A stretch of 64,000 bases of DNA. Origin: Chloroflexaceae bacterium. GTDB lineage: Bacteria; Chloroflexota; Chloroflexia; Chloroflexales; Chloroflexaceae. Shown piece by piece: positions 25,791 through 34,593 of this stretch (position 1 is the first letter of the stretch; each line of letters starts with the position of its first letter). The stretch covers positions 124,001 to 188,000 of the forward strand of contig JANWYD010000003.1 in the NCBI GenBank assembly GCA_025057155.1, read 5' to 3'. The position numbers were made by a program, and so were the translations under genes. Below the pieces are notes generated by a model that worked only from the letters and a program-made list of their open reading frames with translations, was not told the DNA's origin and did not search any database.

Positions 25791-27296
25791 TCACCGCGAC
25801 ACGGGCAGAGCCGGCGCATCGTTCGCCTCGATCTCCAGGGCGGGCTGCTCCTGGGTCTCGGCAGGAGCGTGGCGGTGCGGGAGCGGCAGCCAGATGGCGA
25901 ACGTGCTGCCCCGGCCGGGCACGCTGGCAACCGTTGCGTAGCCGTGGTGCGCCTCGGCGACTCGCTTGACAATCGATAGACCCAGCCCGGCGCCGCCGCT
26001 GTAGCGCGAACGCGAGCGATCGGCTCGATAGAAGCGGTCGAAGATATGCGGAAGATCTTCCTCGCTGATGCCCACACCGGTGTCGGAGACGGTCAGCAGG
26101 GCGAAACCATCGCGTTGCTCAAGCCCAAGGGTAACCGTGCCGCCTGGCGGGGTGTACTGCAACCCGTTCACGCCAAGGTTGAGCAGAGCCTGTTTCAGCC
26201 GGTCGCGATCGCCCAGCACCGTCACCTGATCCTCCGCGCCGATGCGCAGGGCGACGCCGCCAGCGAGAGGACGCAATTCGCGATAGACCTCCAGGAGCAA
26301 CGTATCCAGTTCAACCGGCTCGAAGCGCACCTGCACCCGCGCGTCGCTCTGCGCCAGCAGCAGCAGGTCATTCACCATGCGAATGAGACGGCCGGTTTCG
26401 CGGCGCATATCGGCCAGGGCTTCACGGACGAGTTCAGGATCGCTCAACCCGCCGCGTTCCAGCACCTCAAGGTTGCCCTGCATGGCCGCCAGCGGAGTGC
26501 GCAACTCATGGCTAACATCGGCTACGAAGCGCCGCTGGGCGTTAAACAGCTTCTCCAGCCGCTCCAGCAGTTCGTTGATCGTCACCGCCAGGCGATGCAG
26601 TTCGTCCTGCTGCGGCGGCACCGGTACGCGCTGGGCCAGATCCTCGGCCCGGACGATGCTCTGGGCGGTGCGGGTGATCTCGTCAATCGGCGACAGGGCG
26701 CGCCGGGAGAGGAGCGCCGTCCCGGCAGCGGTCATCAGGAGGGCGATCGCCCCGCCGCCAAGCAAGATCCCGGTAAGCGTGCGCAGCGTCGTCTCCACGT
26801 CGCGCAGGGGACGCCAGACTTGCAGGTAGCCGACCACCCGGTTGTTGCTCTGCAACACCAGCGGCGTGACCAGGGACACCAGGTGGATGCCGTCAATTTC
26901 GTGCGTGGCTGTCAGCCCGGTGCTGACGCTCTCGGCGCCGAGGGACAGGGCTTCGGGAGCGAGGGGCAGGTTGTGCCCGTCAAGATTTGGCGTGCTGTTG
27001 AGCAGGCGGCCATTGCGGTCAAAGACCTGAGCGCCGAGGTTGGGGTTGTTGAAGATCTGGATGAATTCGCTGCGCAGGTAGGGATCGAGTTCGCCGGTGG
27101 GGGTGCGCACCGGTTCCAGCCCGCCAGCGTTGAAGATGGCGCGCACCTGGCGCGTGGCCGCCCAGAGATCGCGCTGCACCCCGGCCAGCAGCGCCTGGCG
27201 CACCGAAAAGTAGATCCCGCAGCCCAGCAGCAGCAGGGCCAGGGCGAAGAAACCGGTGTAGGCAAGCGTCAGGCGGGCGCGGAACGACATCGGCAT
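25791..27296 (-). CDS. Orphan HAMP-domain sensor histidine kinase
   Basis: A 501-residue membrane kinase. The first transmembrane helix is near residues 10-30, followed by an extracytoplasmic sensor region of about 130 residues. The second helix (near residues 165-190) leads into a HAMP domain (RALSPIDEITRTAQSIV). The H-box is VSHELRTPLAAMQGN (phospho-acceptor His near residue 265), followed by N-box LNLGVNGLQYTP, G1 VSDTGVGISEEDLPHIF and G2 GGAGLGLSIVKRVAEAH. All catalytic motifs are intact. No response regulator is adjacent, so its partner is elsewhere; the only regulator in the window, at 12683, cannot accept phosphate normally. Confidence 0.92.
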   Translation of the reverse strand: MPMSFRARLTLAYTGFFALALLLLGCGIYFSVRQALLAGVQRDLWAATRQVRAIFNAGGLEPVRTPTGELDPYLRSEFIQIFNNPNLGAQVFDRNGRLLNSTPNLDGHNLPLAPEALSLGAESVSTGLTATHEIDGIHLVSLVTPLVLQSNNRVVGYLQVWRPLRDVETTLRTLTGILLGGGAIALLMTAAGTALLSRRALSPIDEITRTAQSIVRAEDLAQRVPVPPQQDELHRLAVTINELLERLEKLFNAQRRFVADVSHELRTPLAAMQGNLEVLERGGLSDPELVREALADMRRETGRLIRMVNDLLLLAQSDARVQVRFEPVELDTLLLEVYRELRPLAGGVALRIGAEDQVTVLGDRDRLKQALLNLGVNGLQYTPPGGTVTLGLEQRDGFALLTVSDTGVGISEEDLPHIFDRFYRADRSRSRYSGGAGLGLSIVKRVAEAHHGYATVASVPGRGSTFAIWLPLPHRHAPAETQEQPALEIEANDAPALPVSR

Positions 27297-27351
27297 GACA
27301 ACAAGCGCATAGACCCGAATCCAGCAGAGCGCCGTCTATGGCGCCATGGTG

Positions 27352-27381
27352 AGTGTAGCGCGAATCGCCTGTCCAGCGCAA
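27352..27381 (-). promoter_or_regulatory. Candidate promoter for the histidine kinase
   Basis: On the minus strand TTGCGC (27381-27376) and TACACT (27357-27352) are separated by 18 nt, 56 nt upstream of the start at 27296. The -35 lies next to the hairpin repeat at 27386-27406. Confidence 0.45.
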
Positions 27382-27385
27382 GTAG

Positions 27386-27499
27386 CGCAACCCGGAGGGT
27401 TGCGCTATCCAGGCCGAAGATCAACGGGGCAAATAACAGGGTAGGGTGGCGCGATCCTCCGGGTTGCGCTATCCAGGCCGAAGATCAACGAGGCAAATA
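27386..27499 (+). repeat. Hairpin plus 39-bp direct repeat
   Basis: A palindrome with 9-bp arms (GCGCAACCC and GGGTTGCGC, loop GGA) at 27386-27406 overlaps the first copy of a 39-bp direct repeat: 27397-27435 and 27461-27499, one mismatch, start-to-start distance 64 bp. A related hairpin (AACCTGGAGGGTTG) recurs near 27657. The 404-bp gap between the kinase and meaB otherwise contains no gene that I can support. Confidence 0.75.
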
Positions 27500-27700
27500 T
27501 CATTAAGAATTGAACCGGTATACCACGCTGATCCTTGCGACGGTAGCGCCCGCTGCGGGCTCAGAACGTGGACGCCCCACAGGGGCTTTCAGGAGCTCAG
27601 CAAGGGCTTTAGCCCGCAGCGTTCGGCGATACCGGATTGGCAATACAGCGTGCGCAACCTGGAGGGTTGCGTGCAGGGGGGTGACGGGATCGCGCCATCC

Positions 27701-28654
27701 TTACCCGGAGCGGATCGAGTTAAACAACTCCTCGGCGCCGCCATAGGGGTCGCGCTCGCGGCTGGCGATGCGGGCCACCAGGTCGTGCCAGGCCGGACCG
27801 CCCAGCCGTTCGAGGGCCAGTTCCTGCACTGCCGCGGCCAGTTCGCGTTCGGCGGCGTGGCGTGCGCGCGCATCGGCCAGCCCCGTCTCGCGCAGGTATG
27901 CCAGGTGACGGGTGGCCGCGTCCACAATCGCCGCGCTGCCGGTGGAGGCGGTGGCGACGGCGGTGAGCACCGGCGGCTCCCATTCGCCGGGTTGCCGGTC
28001 GGCCAGATGCAACATGGCGCGCAACTGGCGCACGGTCTTCTCGGCCCCTTCGCGATCAGCCTTGTTAACCACGAACACGTCGGCGATCTCGAGCACGCCG
28101 GCCTTGATGCTCTGCACGTCATCGCCCATGCCGGGCACCTCGACCACCAGGGTGGTATGGGCGGCGCGGGCGATATCCACCTCGCCCTGGCCGGCGCCGA
28201 CCGTCTCGACGAGCACCACCTGGAAGCCGGCCGCATCGAGCAGGGCCACAGCATCGGCGGTGGCGCGCGCCAGGCCGCCGAGGCGCCCGCGGCTGGCCAT
28301 AGAGCGGATGAACACGCCGGAATCGCCGCTCAGGGCCTGCATCCGGATGCGATCTCCCAGCACTGCTCCGCCGGTGAACGGCGAGGTAGGGTCCACAGCC
28401 ACGATGCCAACGCTGACCCCCCGGCTGCGCCACTCCAGCGCCAGGGCGGTCACCAGCGTGCTCTTCCCCGCGCCGGGCGGCCCGGTGATCCCGACTACGT
28501 GAGCGTTGCCGGTATAAGGATAGGCTGCGGCCAGCAATTCGCGGGCCGGCGGGCCGCCTGTCTCCACTATGGTGATCGCCCGGGCCAGAGCGCGCCGGTC
28601 GCCCGCGCGCAGTCGTGCGACAAGCTCCTGACTATTCACACCACTCCTGCGCAA
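27701..28654 (-). CDS. meaB: Methylmalonyl-CoA mutase-associated GTPase (MeaB/ArgK family)
   Basis: A 317-residue G3E-family GTPase. It has the P-loop GITGPPGAGKST (near residue 58), the Mg-binding VAVDPTSPFTGGA and LGDRIRM region, the D/E-x-x-G element in VETVGAGQGE, and the NKAD guanine-specificity motif near 200. MeaB chaperones adenosylcobalamin loading and protects methylmalonyl-CoA mutase from inactivation. It lies 7 nt downstream of the gene for the B12-binding mutase domain, which agrees with that role. GTG at 28639 is a possible alternative start with five fewer residues. Confidence 0.92.
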   Translation of the reverse strand: MRRSGVNSQELVARLRAGDRRALARAITIVETGGPPARELLAAAYPYTGNAHVVGITGPPGAGKSTLVTALALEWRSRGVSVGIVAVDPTSPFTGGAVLGDRIRMQALSGDSGVFIRSMASRGRLGGLARATADAVALLDAAGFQVVLVETVGAGQGEVDIARAAHTTLVVEVPGMGDDVQSIKAGVLEIADVFVVNKADREGAEKTVRQLRAMLHLADRQPGEWEPPVLTAVATASTGSAAIVDAATRHLAYLRETGLADARARHAAERELAAAVQELALERLGGPAWHDLVARIASRERDPYGGAEELFNSIRSG

Positions 28655-28661
28655 CGCCGTC

Positions 28662-29069
28662 TCATTTTCGGGAGACGCTTACATGATCCTGGATAAACTT
28701 GATAATGTCCTGGGTCGAAGCGCCCGGCCCGAAGACCTCGGCAATGCCATGCTGCGCCTTGAGGATAGCCGCGTCCGCGTCGGAGATGATGCCTCCGGCC
28801 ACGACGAGCACGTCATCCATCTGCTGCTCTTTGAGCAACTGGGTCACCTTTGGCAGGAGGGTCATATGGGCGCCGGACAGGATAGACAACCCGATGACGT
28901 CAACGTCTTCCTGCAAGGCGGCCTCGACGATCATCTGAGGGGTCTGTTGCAATCCGGTGTAGATCACCTCCATCCCCGCATCACGCAGGGCGCGCGCGAT
29001 CACCTTGGCCCCGCGGTCGTGACCATCGAGGCCGGGTTTGGCGACAAGCACGCGGATCTTTCGCTCCAT
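28662..29069 (-). CDS. Stand-alone B12-binding subunit of methylmalonyl-CoA mutase
   Basis: A 135-residue cobalamin-binding domain with the base-off D15-x-H17-x-x-G20 motif ([10 protein letters not shown]), the [10 protein letters not shown] segment near residue 60 and the [11 protein letters not shown] segment near 89. This is the small or C-terminal domain of (R)-methylmalonyl-CoA or a related acyl-CoA mutase, encoded separately here. The catalytic TIM-barrel subunit is not in the window. The meaB gene follows after 7 nt. In phototrophic Chloroflexota such mutases serve propionyl-CoA turnover and the 3-hydroxypropionate cycle; which mutase it serves cannot be decided from this window. Confidence 0.9.
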   Translation of the reverse strand: MERKIRVLVAKPGLDGHDRGAKVIARALRDAGMEVIYTGLQQTPQMIVEAALQEDVDVIGLSILSGAHMTLLPKVTQLLKEQQMDDVLVVAGGIISDADAAILKAQHGIAEVFGPGASTQDIIKFIQDHVSVSRK

Positions 29070-29146
29070 CGGGGTGACCTCCTGGCAGTGCGGCGCGGGC
29101 CGCGGCCCGCCCGGCGCAGTGTTGAACGCTTCTCACAATGGGCTGA

Positions 29147-29155
29147 ATTATAACA
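29147..29155 (-). promoter_or_regulatory. Extended -10 promoter for the B12 domain-meaB operon
   Basis: On the minus strand TGTTATAAT (29155-29147) is an extended -10 element, 78 nt before the start codon at 29069. No consensus -35 is seen. Confidence 0.5.
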
Positions 29156-29242
29156 CGCCCGGCGATGAGCGGCGTGTGGCGCGCTATCCCTTCCGCCTCC
29201 AGCAGCGGGCTCCGGGACGGCATACCCGCCCGGCAAGGCATG

Positions 29243-29284
29243 GTTCGGTGGTTTTTGGGGGCACGCCGCCCAAAACCACCGAAC
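29243..29284. repeat. Long hairpin in the divergent intergenic region
   Basis: GTTCGGTGGTTTTTGGG (29243-29259) pairs with CCCAAAACCACCGAAC (29269-29284) with a single bulged T and a short GC loop. It lies between the two divergent promoter regions at 29147 and about 29406. It could insulate transcription or be a relict repeat; no gene ends nearby. Confidence 0.6.
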
Positions 29285-29405
29285 GATCCAGGGTGTAGGA
29301 GTTCGCAGGAGGCGCCGCTCGCCGCGCCTCCTTCAAACGAGAATGCAGCAGTAATTTTACACCGAATCTATGTCAGACCCTCTATGATTCTTCGTTCTTA
29401 TGAGA

Positions 29406-29460
29406 TATAATGGGCAAAATATCCCGAGGCGATGGTTACAACTGTAAAGTGTAACATCGC
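29406..29460 (+). promoter_or_regulatory. -10 element and inverted repeat upstream of the L,D-transpeptidase
   Basis: TATAAT at 29406-29411 is a good -10 without a clear -35. It is followed at about 29430-29459 by an inverted repeat: GCGATGGTTACA and TGTAACATCGC, identical apart from one extra G, around ACTGTAAAG. The repeat lies just downstream of the expected transcription start and 20 nt before the start codon, suiting an operator or a leader hairpin. Confidence 0.5.
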
Positions 29461-29479
29461 TCAAATGTGCGAGGATCGT

Positions 29480-30703
29480 ATGCTGAGCCGCCGCTTGCTA
29501 CCGGCGCTTGTCCTGACACTCGTCGCCCTGGCGCTGGGCGCGGGAATGGGCTGGGCGCGCGCTGTCGCCGCCCGCCATCCCGCCGCCGATTTTCCGGCCC
29601 CGCTGAGCTACGCCGAGGCCCGCCGCGCCGTCGAAACCGCCCGTGCGCGCGAGATGGCGCTCCGGGAGGCGGCCCGGCAGCAGGTATCCACGGTTGACCC
29701 GGCGCAGTTGCCGTTGTTGCAGACCATCTACTTTCCCGCCACCGGCCACCATCTGAGCAATCGTAGCGGCTTTCTCGACTTCTGGCGCGCCAACGGTCAA
29801 CTGCATGTCTTCGGCTATCCAATCACCGAGGAGTTTGTTGAGCAGGGCCGCATCGTGCAGTACTTCGAGCGCGCCCGTTTTGAGTACAGCCCGGAGCATG
29901 CCGGCACGCCCTATCAGGTCCAGCTCGGGCTGCTGGGCCGCGAAATCCTCGAGGTGCAGGGCTTCCCCGGAGGCATTGACGACCCCCAGAATGGCGCCCG
30001 CTATTTCCCCGAAACGCGCCACACCCTCTGGGGCGAGTTTCGCCGCGTGTGGGAGCGTCGCGGCGATCTACGCATCTTCGGTTATCCGCTCAGCGAGGTG
30101 GTGGACGAAGGAGGGCGCAGCGTACAGTACTTCGAGCGGGCAAAGTTCGTCTACTTCCCCGAGGATCTCCCTCCCTTCTTTCAGAGCATGCAGGCCGCCA
30201 ATGGCTTCGATCTCAGCAGCCTGTTCGAGGTGCGGTTCAGCGACCTGGGGCGCCAGCTGGCCCAGATCCGCGGCCTCAACCTCGCGCCCGTACCCCAACT
30301 CGAAGGCGCGCTGATCTGGGACCCGGCGATCTGGGAGCGGCGGATCGAGGTCAATCTGAGCGAGCAGTGGCTCAGCGCCTACGAAGGCGATCTGCTGGTC
30401 TTTCGCGCGCCCGTGGCGACCGGACGCGATGGCTTCAACACCCCCGTCGGCGACTACGCCATCTACGCCAAGTATGATATGCAGACCATGTTCGGCTGCA
30501 TGGGCGGCGAGTGCTGGAACGTGCCGAACATTCCCTGGGTGCAGTATGTGGTTGGCGGCGTGGCCCTGCACGGCACCTACTGGCACAACAGCCATGGCAC
30601 CGGCGCGCGCCCTTCGCACGGCTGCATCAACCTGCGCATCGAAGATGCCCAGTGGCTCTATGAATGGGCCGATGTGGGCACGCGGGTGGTGATCAGGTAT
30701 TAG
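29480..30703 (+). CDS. L,D-transpeptidase (YkuD family)
   Basis: A 407-residue secreted or membrane-anchored enzyme. A signal/anchor helix covers residues 6-28. Residues about 75-240 contain two repeats of a Phe/Tyr-rich module (FLDFWRANGQLHVFGYPITEEF and FRRVWERRGDLRIFGYPLSEVV, each followed by a QYFERA..F-Y motif), probably wall-binding. The YkuD domain covers residues about 280-407 with the catalytic signature HGTYWHNSHGT..SHGCINL, the cysteine lying near residue 382. The family cross-links peptidoglycan 3-3 or anchors proteins to it. GAGGA is 4 nt before ATG 29480, a little close. Confidence 0.88.
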   Translation: MLSRRLLPALVLTLVALALGAGMGWARAVAARHPAADFPAPLSYAEARRAVETARAREMALREAARQQVSTVDPAQLPLLQTIYFPATGHHLSNRSGFLDFWRANGQLHVFGYPITEEFVEQGRIVQYFERARFEYSPEHAGTPYQVQLGLLGREILEVQGFPGGIDDPQNGARYFPETRHTLWGEFRRVWERRGDLRIFGYPLSEVVDEGGRSVQYFERAKFVYFPEDLPPFFQSMQAANGFDLSSLFEVRFSDLGRQLAQIRGLNLAPVPQLEGALIWDPAIWERRIEVNLSEQWLSAYEGDLLVFRAPVATGRDGFNTPVGDYAIYAKYDMQTMFGCMGGECWNVPNIPWVQYVVGGVALHGTYWHNSHGTGARPSHGCINLRIEDAQWLYEWADVGTRVVIRY

Positions 30704-30705
30704 CC

Positions 30706-30743
30706 AGAAAAAGAGGTGGGAAGGCGCAGCCTTCCCACCTCTT
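30706..30743 (-). terminator. Intrinsic terminator of the thiolase gene
   Basis: A perfect 15-bp stem (AAGAGGTGGGAAGGC at 30711-30725 with GCCTTCCCACCTCTT at 30729-30743) and a 3-nt loop. On the minus strand it is followed by TTTTT (30710-30706), so it ends minus-strand transcription. The hairpin may also serve the converging L,D-transpeptidase transcript, though no T-run follows on that side. Confidence 0.85.
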
Positions 30744-30784
30744 CCCATTCAGCGGGGCGTGGGGAGACCGGGTTTCCCCTGAGT

Positions 30785-31966
30785 TCACGCCAGGCGCTCG
30801 AAGATGCCCGCGGCGCCCATGCCTCCGCCGATGCACATCGTAACCAGGCCGTAGCGTCCGCCGCGGCGCTCCAGTTCGTCGAGGATCTGCACCGTCAGCT
30901 TGGCGCCCGTGCAGCCCAGGGGATGGCCGAGAGCGATCGCCCCGCCATTGACATTGACTTTCTCCATATCCATGCCCAGTTCGCGGATCACCGCCAGGGC
31001 CTGGGCGGCAAAGGCCTCGTTGAGCTCGATCAGGTCAATATCGCTGAGGTTCAGCCCGGCCAGTTTCAGCGCCTTCGGCACGGCCACCACCGGACCGATG
31101 CCCATCACTTCGGGGGCCACGCCACCCACGGCGAAGCTCAGGAAGCGCGCGCGGGGCTTGAGGCCCAGGGCCTCGGCCTTCTCGCGGCTCATCACCACCA
31201 CCGCCGCGGCCCCGTCGCTGGTCTGCGAGCTATTGCCCGCCGTAACCGTGCCATTGGCGGCGAAGACCGGCTTCAGCTTCGCCAGGGCCTCCGCCGAGGT
31301 ATCGGCCCGCGGCCCCTCGTCGGTATCGAAGCTGAAGCGTTTCTCTACGCGCCGGCCCTCGGCGTCCAGTTCCACCACGTCCACTTCGACCGGCACGATC
31401 CCCGGCGCGAAGCGGCCCTCCTGCTGGGCGCGCAGGGCCTTCTGGTGCGAACTCAGGGCGAAGGCGTCCTGGTCCTCGCGGCTGACCTTGAAGTCCCGCG
31501 CAACGTTTTCGGCGGTGAGGCCCATACCCAGGTAGACCGCGGGATCGTGGACGGCCAGGTAGGGGTTGGGCGCGAACTTGTTGCCGCCCATGGGCACCAT
31601 GCTCATGCTCTCGGCGCCACCGGCGACGATGACATCGGCCTGGCCGCTCATGATCTGGTGCGCCGCGGTGGCGATCGTTTGCAGCCCCGAGGCGCAGAAG
31701 CGATTGATCGTGATGCCGCAGACCGTATCGGGCAGACCGGCCCGCTGGGCGGCGATGCGCGCCAGGTTCATGCCCTGCTCGCCCTCGGGCATCGCGCAGC
31801 CCATGATCACATCCTCGACCTCGCGCGGGTCAAGCCCCGGCGCGCGCTCGATGGCTGCCTTGACCACCACGGCCGCCAGTTCGTCGGGGCGCACGGTGCG
31901 CAGCGTCCCCCGCGGGGCCTTGCCCACCGCCGTGCGCGCCGCGCTGACAATGACTGCTTCTCGCAT
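30785..31966 (-). CDS. fadA: Acetyl-CoA C-acyltransferase (thiolase, FadA type)
   Basis: A 393-residue degradative thiolase that cleaves 3-ketoacyl-CoA in beta-oxidation. The nucleophilic cysteine is in [12 protein letters not shown] (near residue 92), the catalytic histidine in [16 protein letters not shown] (near 350), and the second cysteine in [15 protein letters not shown] near the C-terminus. It lies 197 bp downstream of the multifunctional HAD/hydratase gene on the same strand, the fadN-fadA arrangement of Gram-positive bacteria. An intrinsic terminator follows. A biosynthetic acetoacetyl-CoA thiolase is possible, but the context favours degradation. Confidence 0.9.
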   Translation of the reverse strand: MREAVIVSAARTAVGKAPRGTLRTVRPDELAAVVVKAAIERAPGLDPREVEDVIMGCAMPEGEQGMNLARIAAQRAGLPDTVCGITINRFCASGLQTIATAAHQIMSGQADVIVAGGAESMSMVPMGGNKFAPNPYLAVHDPAVYLGMGLTAENVARDFKVSREDQDAFALSSHQKALRAQQEGRFAPGIVPVEVDVVELDAEGRRVEKRFSFDTDEGPRADTSAEALAKLKPVFAANGTVTAGNSSQTSDGAAAVVVMSREKAEALGLKPRARFLSFAVGGVAPEVMGIGPVVAVPKALKLAGLNLSDIDLIELNEAFAAQALAVIRELGMDMEKVNVNGGAIALGHPLGCTGAKLTVQILDELERRGGRYGLVTMCIGGGMGAAGIFERLA

Positions 31967-32082
31967 GGGTGTATTACTCCTCAGAGAAAAGTTGCGGCTT
32001 GTCTGACACTTGAGCCACGGGCCGGTGCTGATTGTGGCTCAATCACGGCGCCCGGCGCTCTATGGCGTTCCTCGAAACGGTT

Positions 32083-32166
32083 GATCCGCAACGATGGCGG
32101 CACGAGCGCCGCGAGCCACACGGTTCAGTGTCCTCAGTGGATCAAGGCATTCCGGTCAGCGCTCTA
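32083..32166 (+). repeat. About 85-bp dispersed repeat, copy B
   Basis: Plus-strand copy of the repeat at 25656-25741: it starts near GCAACGATGGCGGCACGAGC and ends GGTCAGCGCTCTA, and the last bases run into the stop codon region of the fadN-type gene. It occupies most of the 197-bp gap between fadN and fadA. Confidence 0.7.
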
Positions 32167-34593
32167 GTTCCGCAGCGGCTTGCCGGTCTCCAGCATATGG
32201 CGGGCGCGGGCCATGGTGCGCTCGTCTTTTAGCAGAGCCAGGATCGCCTCGCGCTCCAGTTGCATGATGTAGGCTTCATCAACGAACTGGGGACTGCTCA
32301 GATCGCCGCCGCAGAGGATGTAGGCCAGTTTATCGGCGATGACGGCATCGTACTCCGTGGCGTAGCCGCCCTGGGACAGTTGAAAGATGGCGATCCGCGC
32401 GGCGGCCAGGCCATCGCGCCCCAGGGCGTAGCACGTTTTGGTGCTCGGAGGGGGCAGGTAGCCCTCGGCCGCCAGGCGCAGCACCTCCCGCTTGGCCTCG
32501 CCGAGCAGGTAGTCCTGGTTGAAGACGATGCGGTCGGTGGGGCGCAGGAAGCCCAGTTCGCGGGCCTCGTGGGCGCTGGTGGCCACCTTGGCGAACGCGA
32601 GCGTCTCGAAGACGCGTTGGAAGGCTTTGAGCACATCACCGCCGCTGCTGGCCGCCTCGGCGATAATGCGCCGGTTCAGCTCCTTGCAACCGCCCCAGCC
32701 GGGGATCAACCCCACGGCGAACTCGGGCAGGCCCATATAGGTCTCGGCGGCGGCTACGGTGACGGCGCTGTGCATGGCCAGTTCGGCTCCGCCGCCCAGG
32801 GTCTGGCCAAAGGGAGCGCTCACCACTGGTTTGGGGTTATGGCGCAGCGCCTGGTAAGCCTGCTGGACCAGACCGAGCAGTTCTTCGAGATCCTCCCAGG
32901 CCCCGGCCTCGACGGCGGCGCCAAAGTCGTTCAGATCCGCCCCGGCGGAGAAACGCGCCCCCTGATTGCCGACGACCATGCCTACCCAGCGGTCGTGCTT
33001 GAGTTCCTCGACCGCCGCCAGCATGATTTCGATCACCTGGCCGCCGATGGTGTTGGCTTTGGAATGGAGTTCCAGACACAGCACGCCATCGCCCAGATCC
33101 ACCAGGCTGGCGGCGGCGTTGCCGTGCACCAGCTTGCCGGCCTCCTTGAGCGCGGCCAGGTCAATCGCCCGCGGATCGCGCTCGATGATCTCGTGGCGGC
33201 CAGTAGTGACATTGTACGCCGACTGCTTGCCATCAGCCTCCTGCTTGTAGAAGCGGGCATCCCCCTTCGCCAACTGGTCTACCCAGGCCGGCAGTTCCAG
33301 GCCCCGCGAGCGCATCAGATCGGCGGTCTCGGCCAGGCCCAGGGCGTCCCAGATCTGGAACGGCCCCATCTGATGAGCGAAGCCCCAGCGAATGGCGTTG
33401 TCCACATCGGCGATGCTGTCGGCGATCTCGGGGAGGCGGCGGGCGGCGTAGGCCATCATCGGCAGGAGGGCCTGAGCGACCAGGGCGGCGCCGCGGTCAT
33501 CGGGCCGTTCGGCGCTGCGGCGCAGCAGGAAGCGCAGGCGCTCAGGCAGGCTCTTGTACTTGTTCGCCTCCTCGATCAGCGAGTCCACGCTGGCGGCGCC
33601 CCGCGGAGGCGCGTACTCCAGCGTCGCCAGGTCGAGGGGCCAGAACTCGCGCTTCTCACCCTCGCGCACCTCTTTGTAAAAGCCCTGGCCGACCTTGCGG
33701 CCCAGCTTGCCGTCGGCGACCATGCGCGCGAGCAAGTCGTTCTCGCGGTAGACGCCGCGGCTCTCGTCGTCGGGGACGGCCTCGTAGAGGTTCGAACAGA
33801 CGTAGTGCATCACATCTACGCCAACCTGGTCGAGCAAGCGGAAGCTGGCGGTATTGGGACGCCCGATCAGCGGCCCGGTGAGCGCGTCCACCTCCTCGAC
33901 CGTATACCCGTTCGCCAGGGCGTAATTGAGCACCACCTGGCCGGCGTAGGAGAAGATGCGGTTGCCGATGAAGTTGGGGCGATCCTTGCAGATCACCACG
34001 CCCTTGCCCAGGCGATCCTCGGCGAAGCGGCGGAAGGCGGCTACGACAGCGGGATCGGCATCGTCGCCGGGGATGAGTTCGAGCAGCTTGAGGTAGCGCG
34101 GCGGGTTGAAGAAGTGCGCGCCGAAGAAGTGGCGCTTGAACTCGGGGCTGCGACCTTCGGCAATCAGAGCGATGGGGATGCCAGAGGTGTTGGTGGTGAT
34201 GATGGCCCCCGGCTTACGGATGGCGTCCAGGCGCTCCATCAGCGCCTGCTTGGGACCGAGTTGTTCGATGATCGCCTCGACGATCCAGTCGCAGTCAGCA
34301 ATCCTGGCGAAGTCGTCCTCGGTATTGCCCAGGGTGATCAACTCCGCAGTGCGCTCGCTGAAGAGATTCGACGGGCGCGCCTTACGCATGCGGTCGAAGC
34401 CGCTCTGCACAATACGATTGCGAACGGCGGGGTGCTGGAGAGTCAGCCCCTTCGCCTCCTCCTCCGGGGTCAGTTTATTGGGCGGCACGTCGAGCAGCAG
34501 TACGGGCAGGCCGGCGCCGGCGACCAGGCCGGCGATGGCGGCGCCCATCGTACCGGCGCCAATGACGGCGACACGTTTCAACTGGTCCTGCAT
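32164..34593 (-). CDS. fadN: 3-hydroxyacyl-CoA dehydrogenase / enoyl-CoA hydratase fusion (FadN type)
   Basis: An 809-residue bifunctional beta-oxidation enzyme. The N-terminus is an NAD-binding Rossmann fold (VAVIGAGTMGAAIAGL, residues 8-23) followed by the 3-hydroxyacyl-CoA dehydrogenase core (NTSGIPIALIAEG, FFGAHFFNPPRYLKLLELIPG, DRPNFIGNRI). A second dehydrogenase-like C-domain spans about residues 290-440. The crotonase domain is last (about 490-700) with oxyanion-hole segments GARFSAGADL and GQTLGGGAELAMHS. Dehydrogenase-first order is that of B. subtilis FadN, the reverse of E. coli FadB. The fadA gene lies downstream. Confidence 0.92.
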   Translation of the reverse strand: MQDQLKRVAVIGAGTMGAAIAGLVAGAGLPVLLLDVPPNKLTPEEEAKGLTLQHPAVRNRIVQSGFDRMRKARPSNLFSERTAELITLGNTEDDFARIADCDWIVEAIIEQLGPKQALMERLDAIRKPGAIITTNTSGIPIALIAEGRSPEFKRHFFGAHFFNPPRYLKLLELIPGDDADPAVVAAFRRFAEDRLGKGVVICKDRPNFIGNRIFSYAGQVVLNYALANGYTVEEVDALTGPLIGRPNTASFRLLDQVGVDVMHYVCSNLYEAVPDDESRGVYRENDLLARMVADGKLGRKVGQGFYKEVREGEKREFWPLDLATLEYAPPRGAASVDSLIEEANKYKSLPERLRFLLRRSAERPDDRGAALVAQALLPMMAYAARRLPEIADSIADVDNAIRWGFAHQMGPFQIWDALGLAETADLMRSRGLELPAWVDQLAKGDARFYKQEADGKQSAYNVTTGRHEIIERDPRAIDLAALKEAGKLVHGNAAASLVDLGDGVLCLELHSKANTIGGQVIEIMLAAVEELKHDRWVGMVVGNQGARFSAGADLNDFGAAVEAGAWEDLEELLGLVQQAYQALRHNPKPVVSAPFGQTLGGGAELAMHSAVTVAAAETYMGLPEFAVGLIPGWGGCKELNRRIIAEAASSGGDVLKAFQRVFETLAFAKVATSAHEARELGFLRPTDRIVFNQDYLLGEAKREVLRLAAEGYLPPPSTKTCYALGRDGLAAARIAIFQLSQGGYATEYDAVIADKLAYILCGGDLSSPQFVDEAYIMQLEREAILALLKDERTMARARHMLETGKPLRN

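Noticed and set aside
24760-25794. Longer nucleoside hydrolase starting at 25794
   Set aside because: The extra 53 residues come from the dispersed repeat and would overlap the kinase gene; GTG 25635 has a ribosome-binding site next to the metal motif.
26046-27506. 486-codon open frame antisense to the histidine kinase
   Set aside because: Shadow of a gene with intact kinase motifs; Gln/Arg/His-rich nonsense composition.
30716-32167. 483-codon open frame antisense to the thiolase gene
   Set aside because: Shadow frame of fadA in GC-rich DNA; no recognisable protein features.
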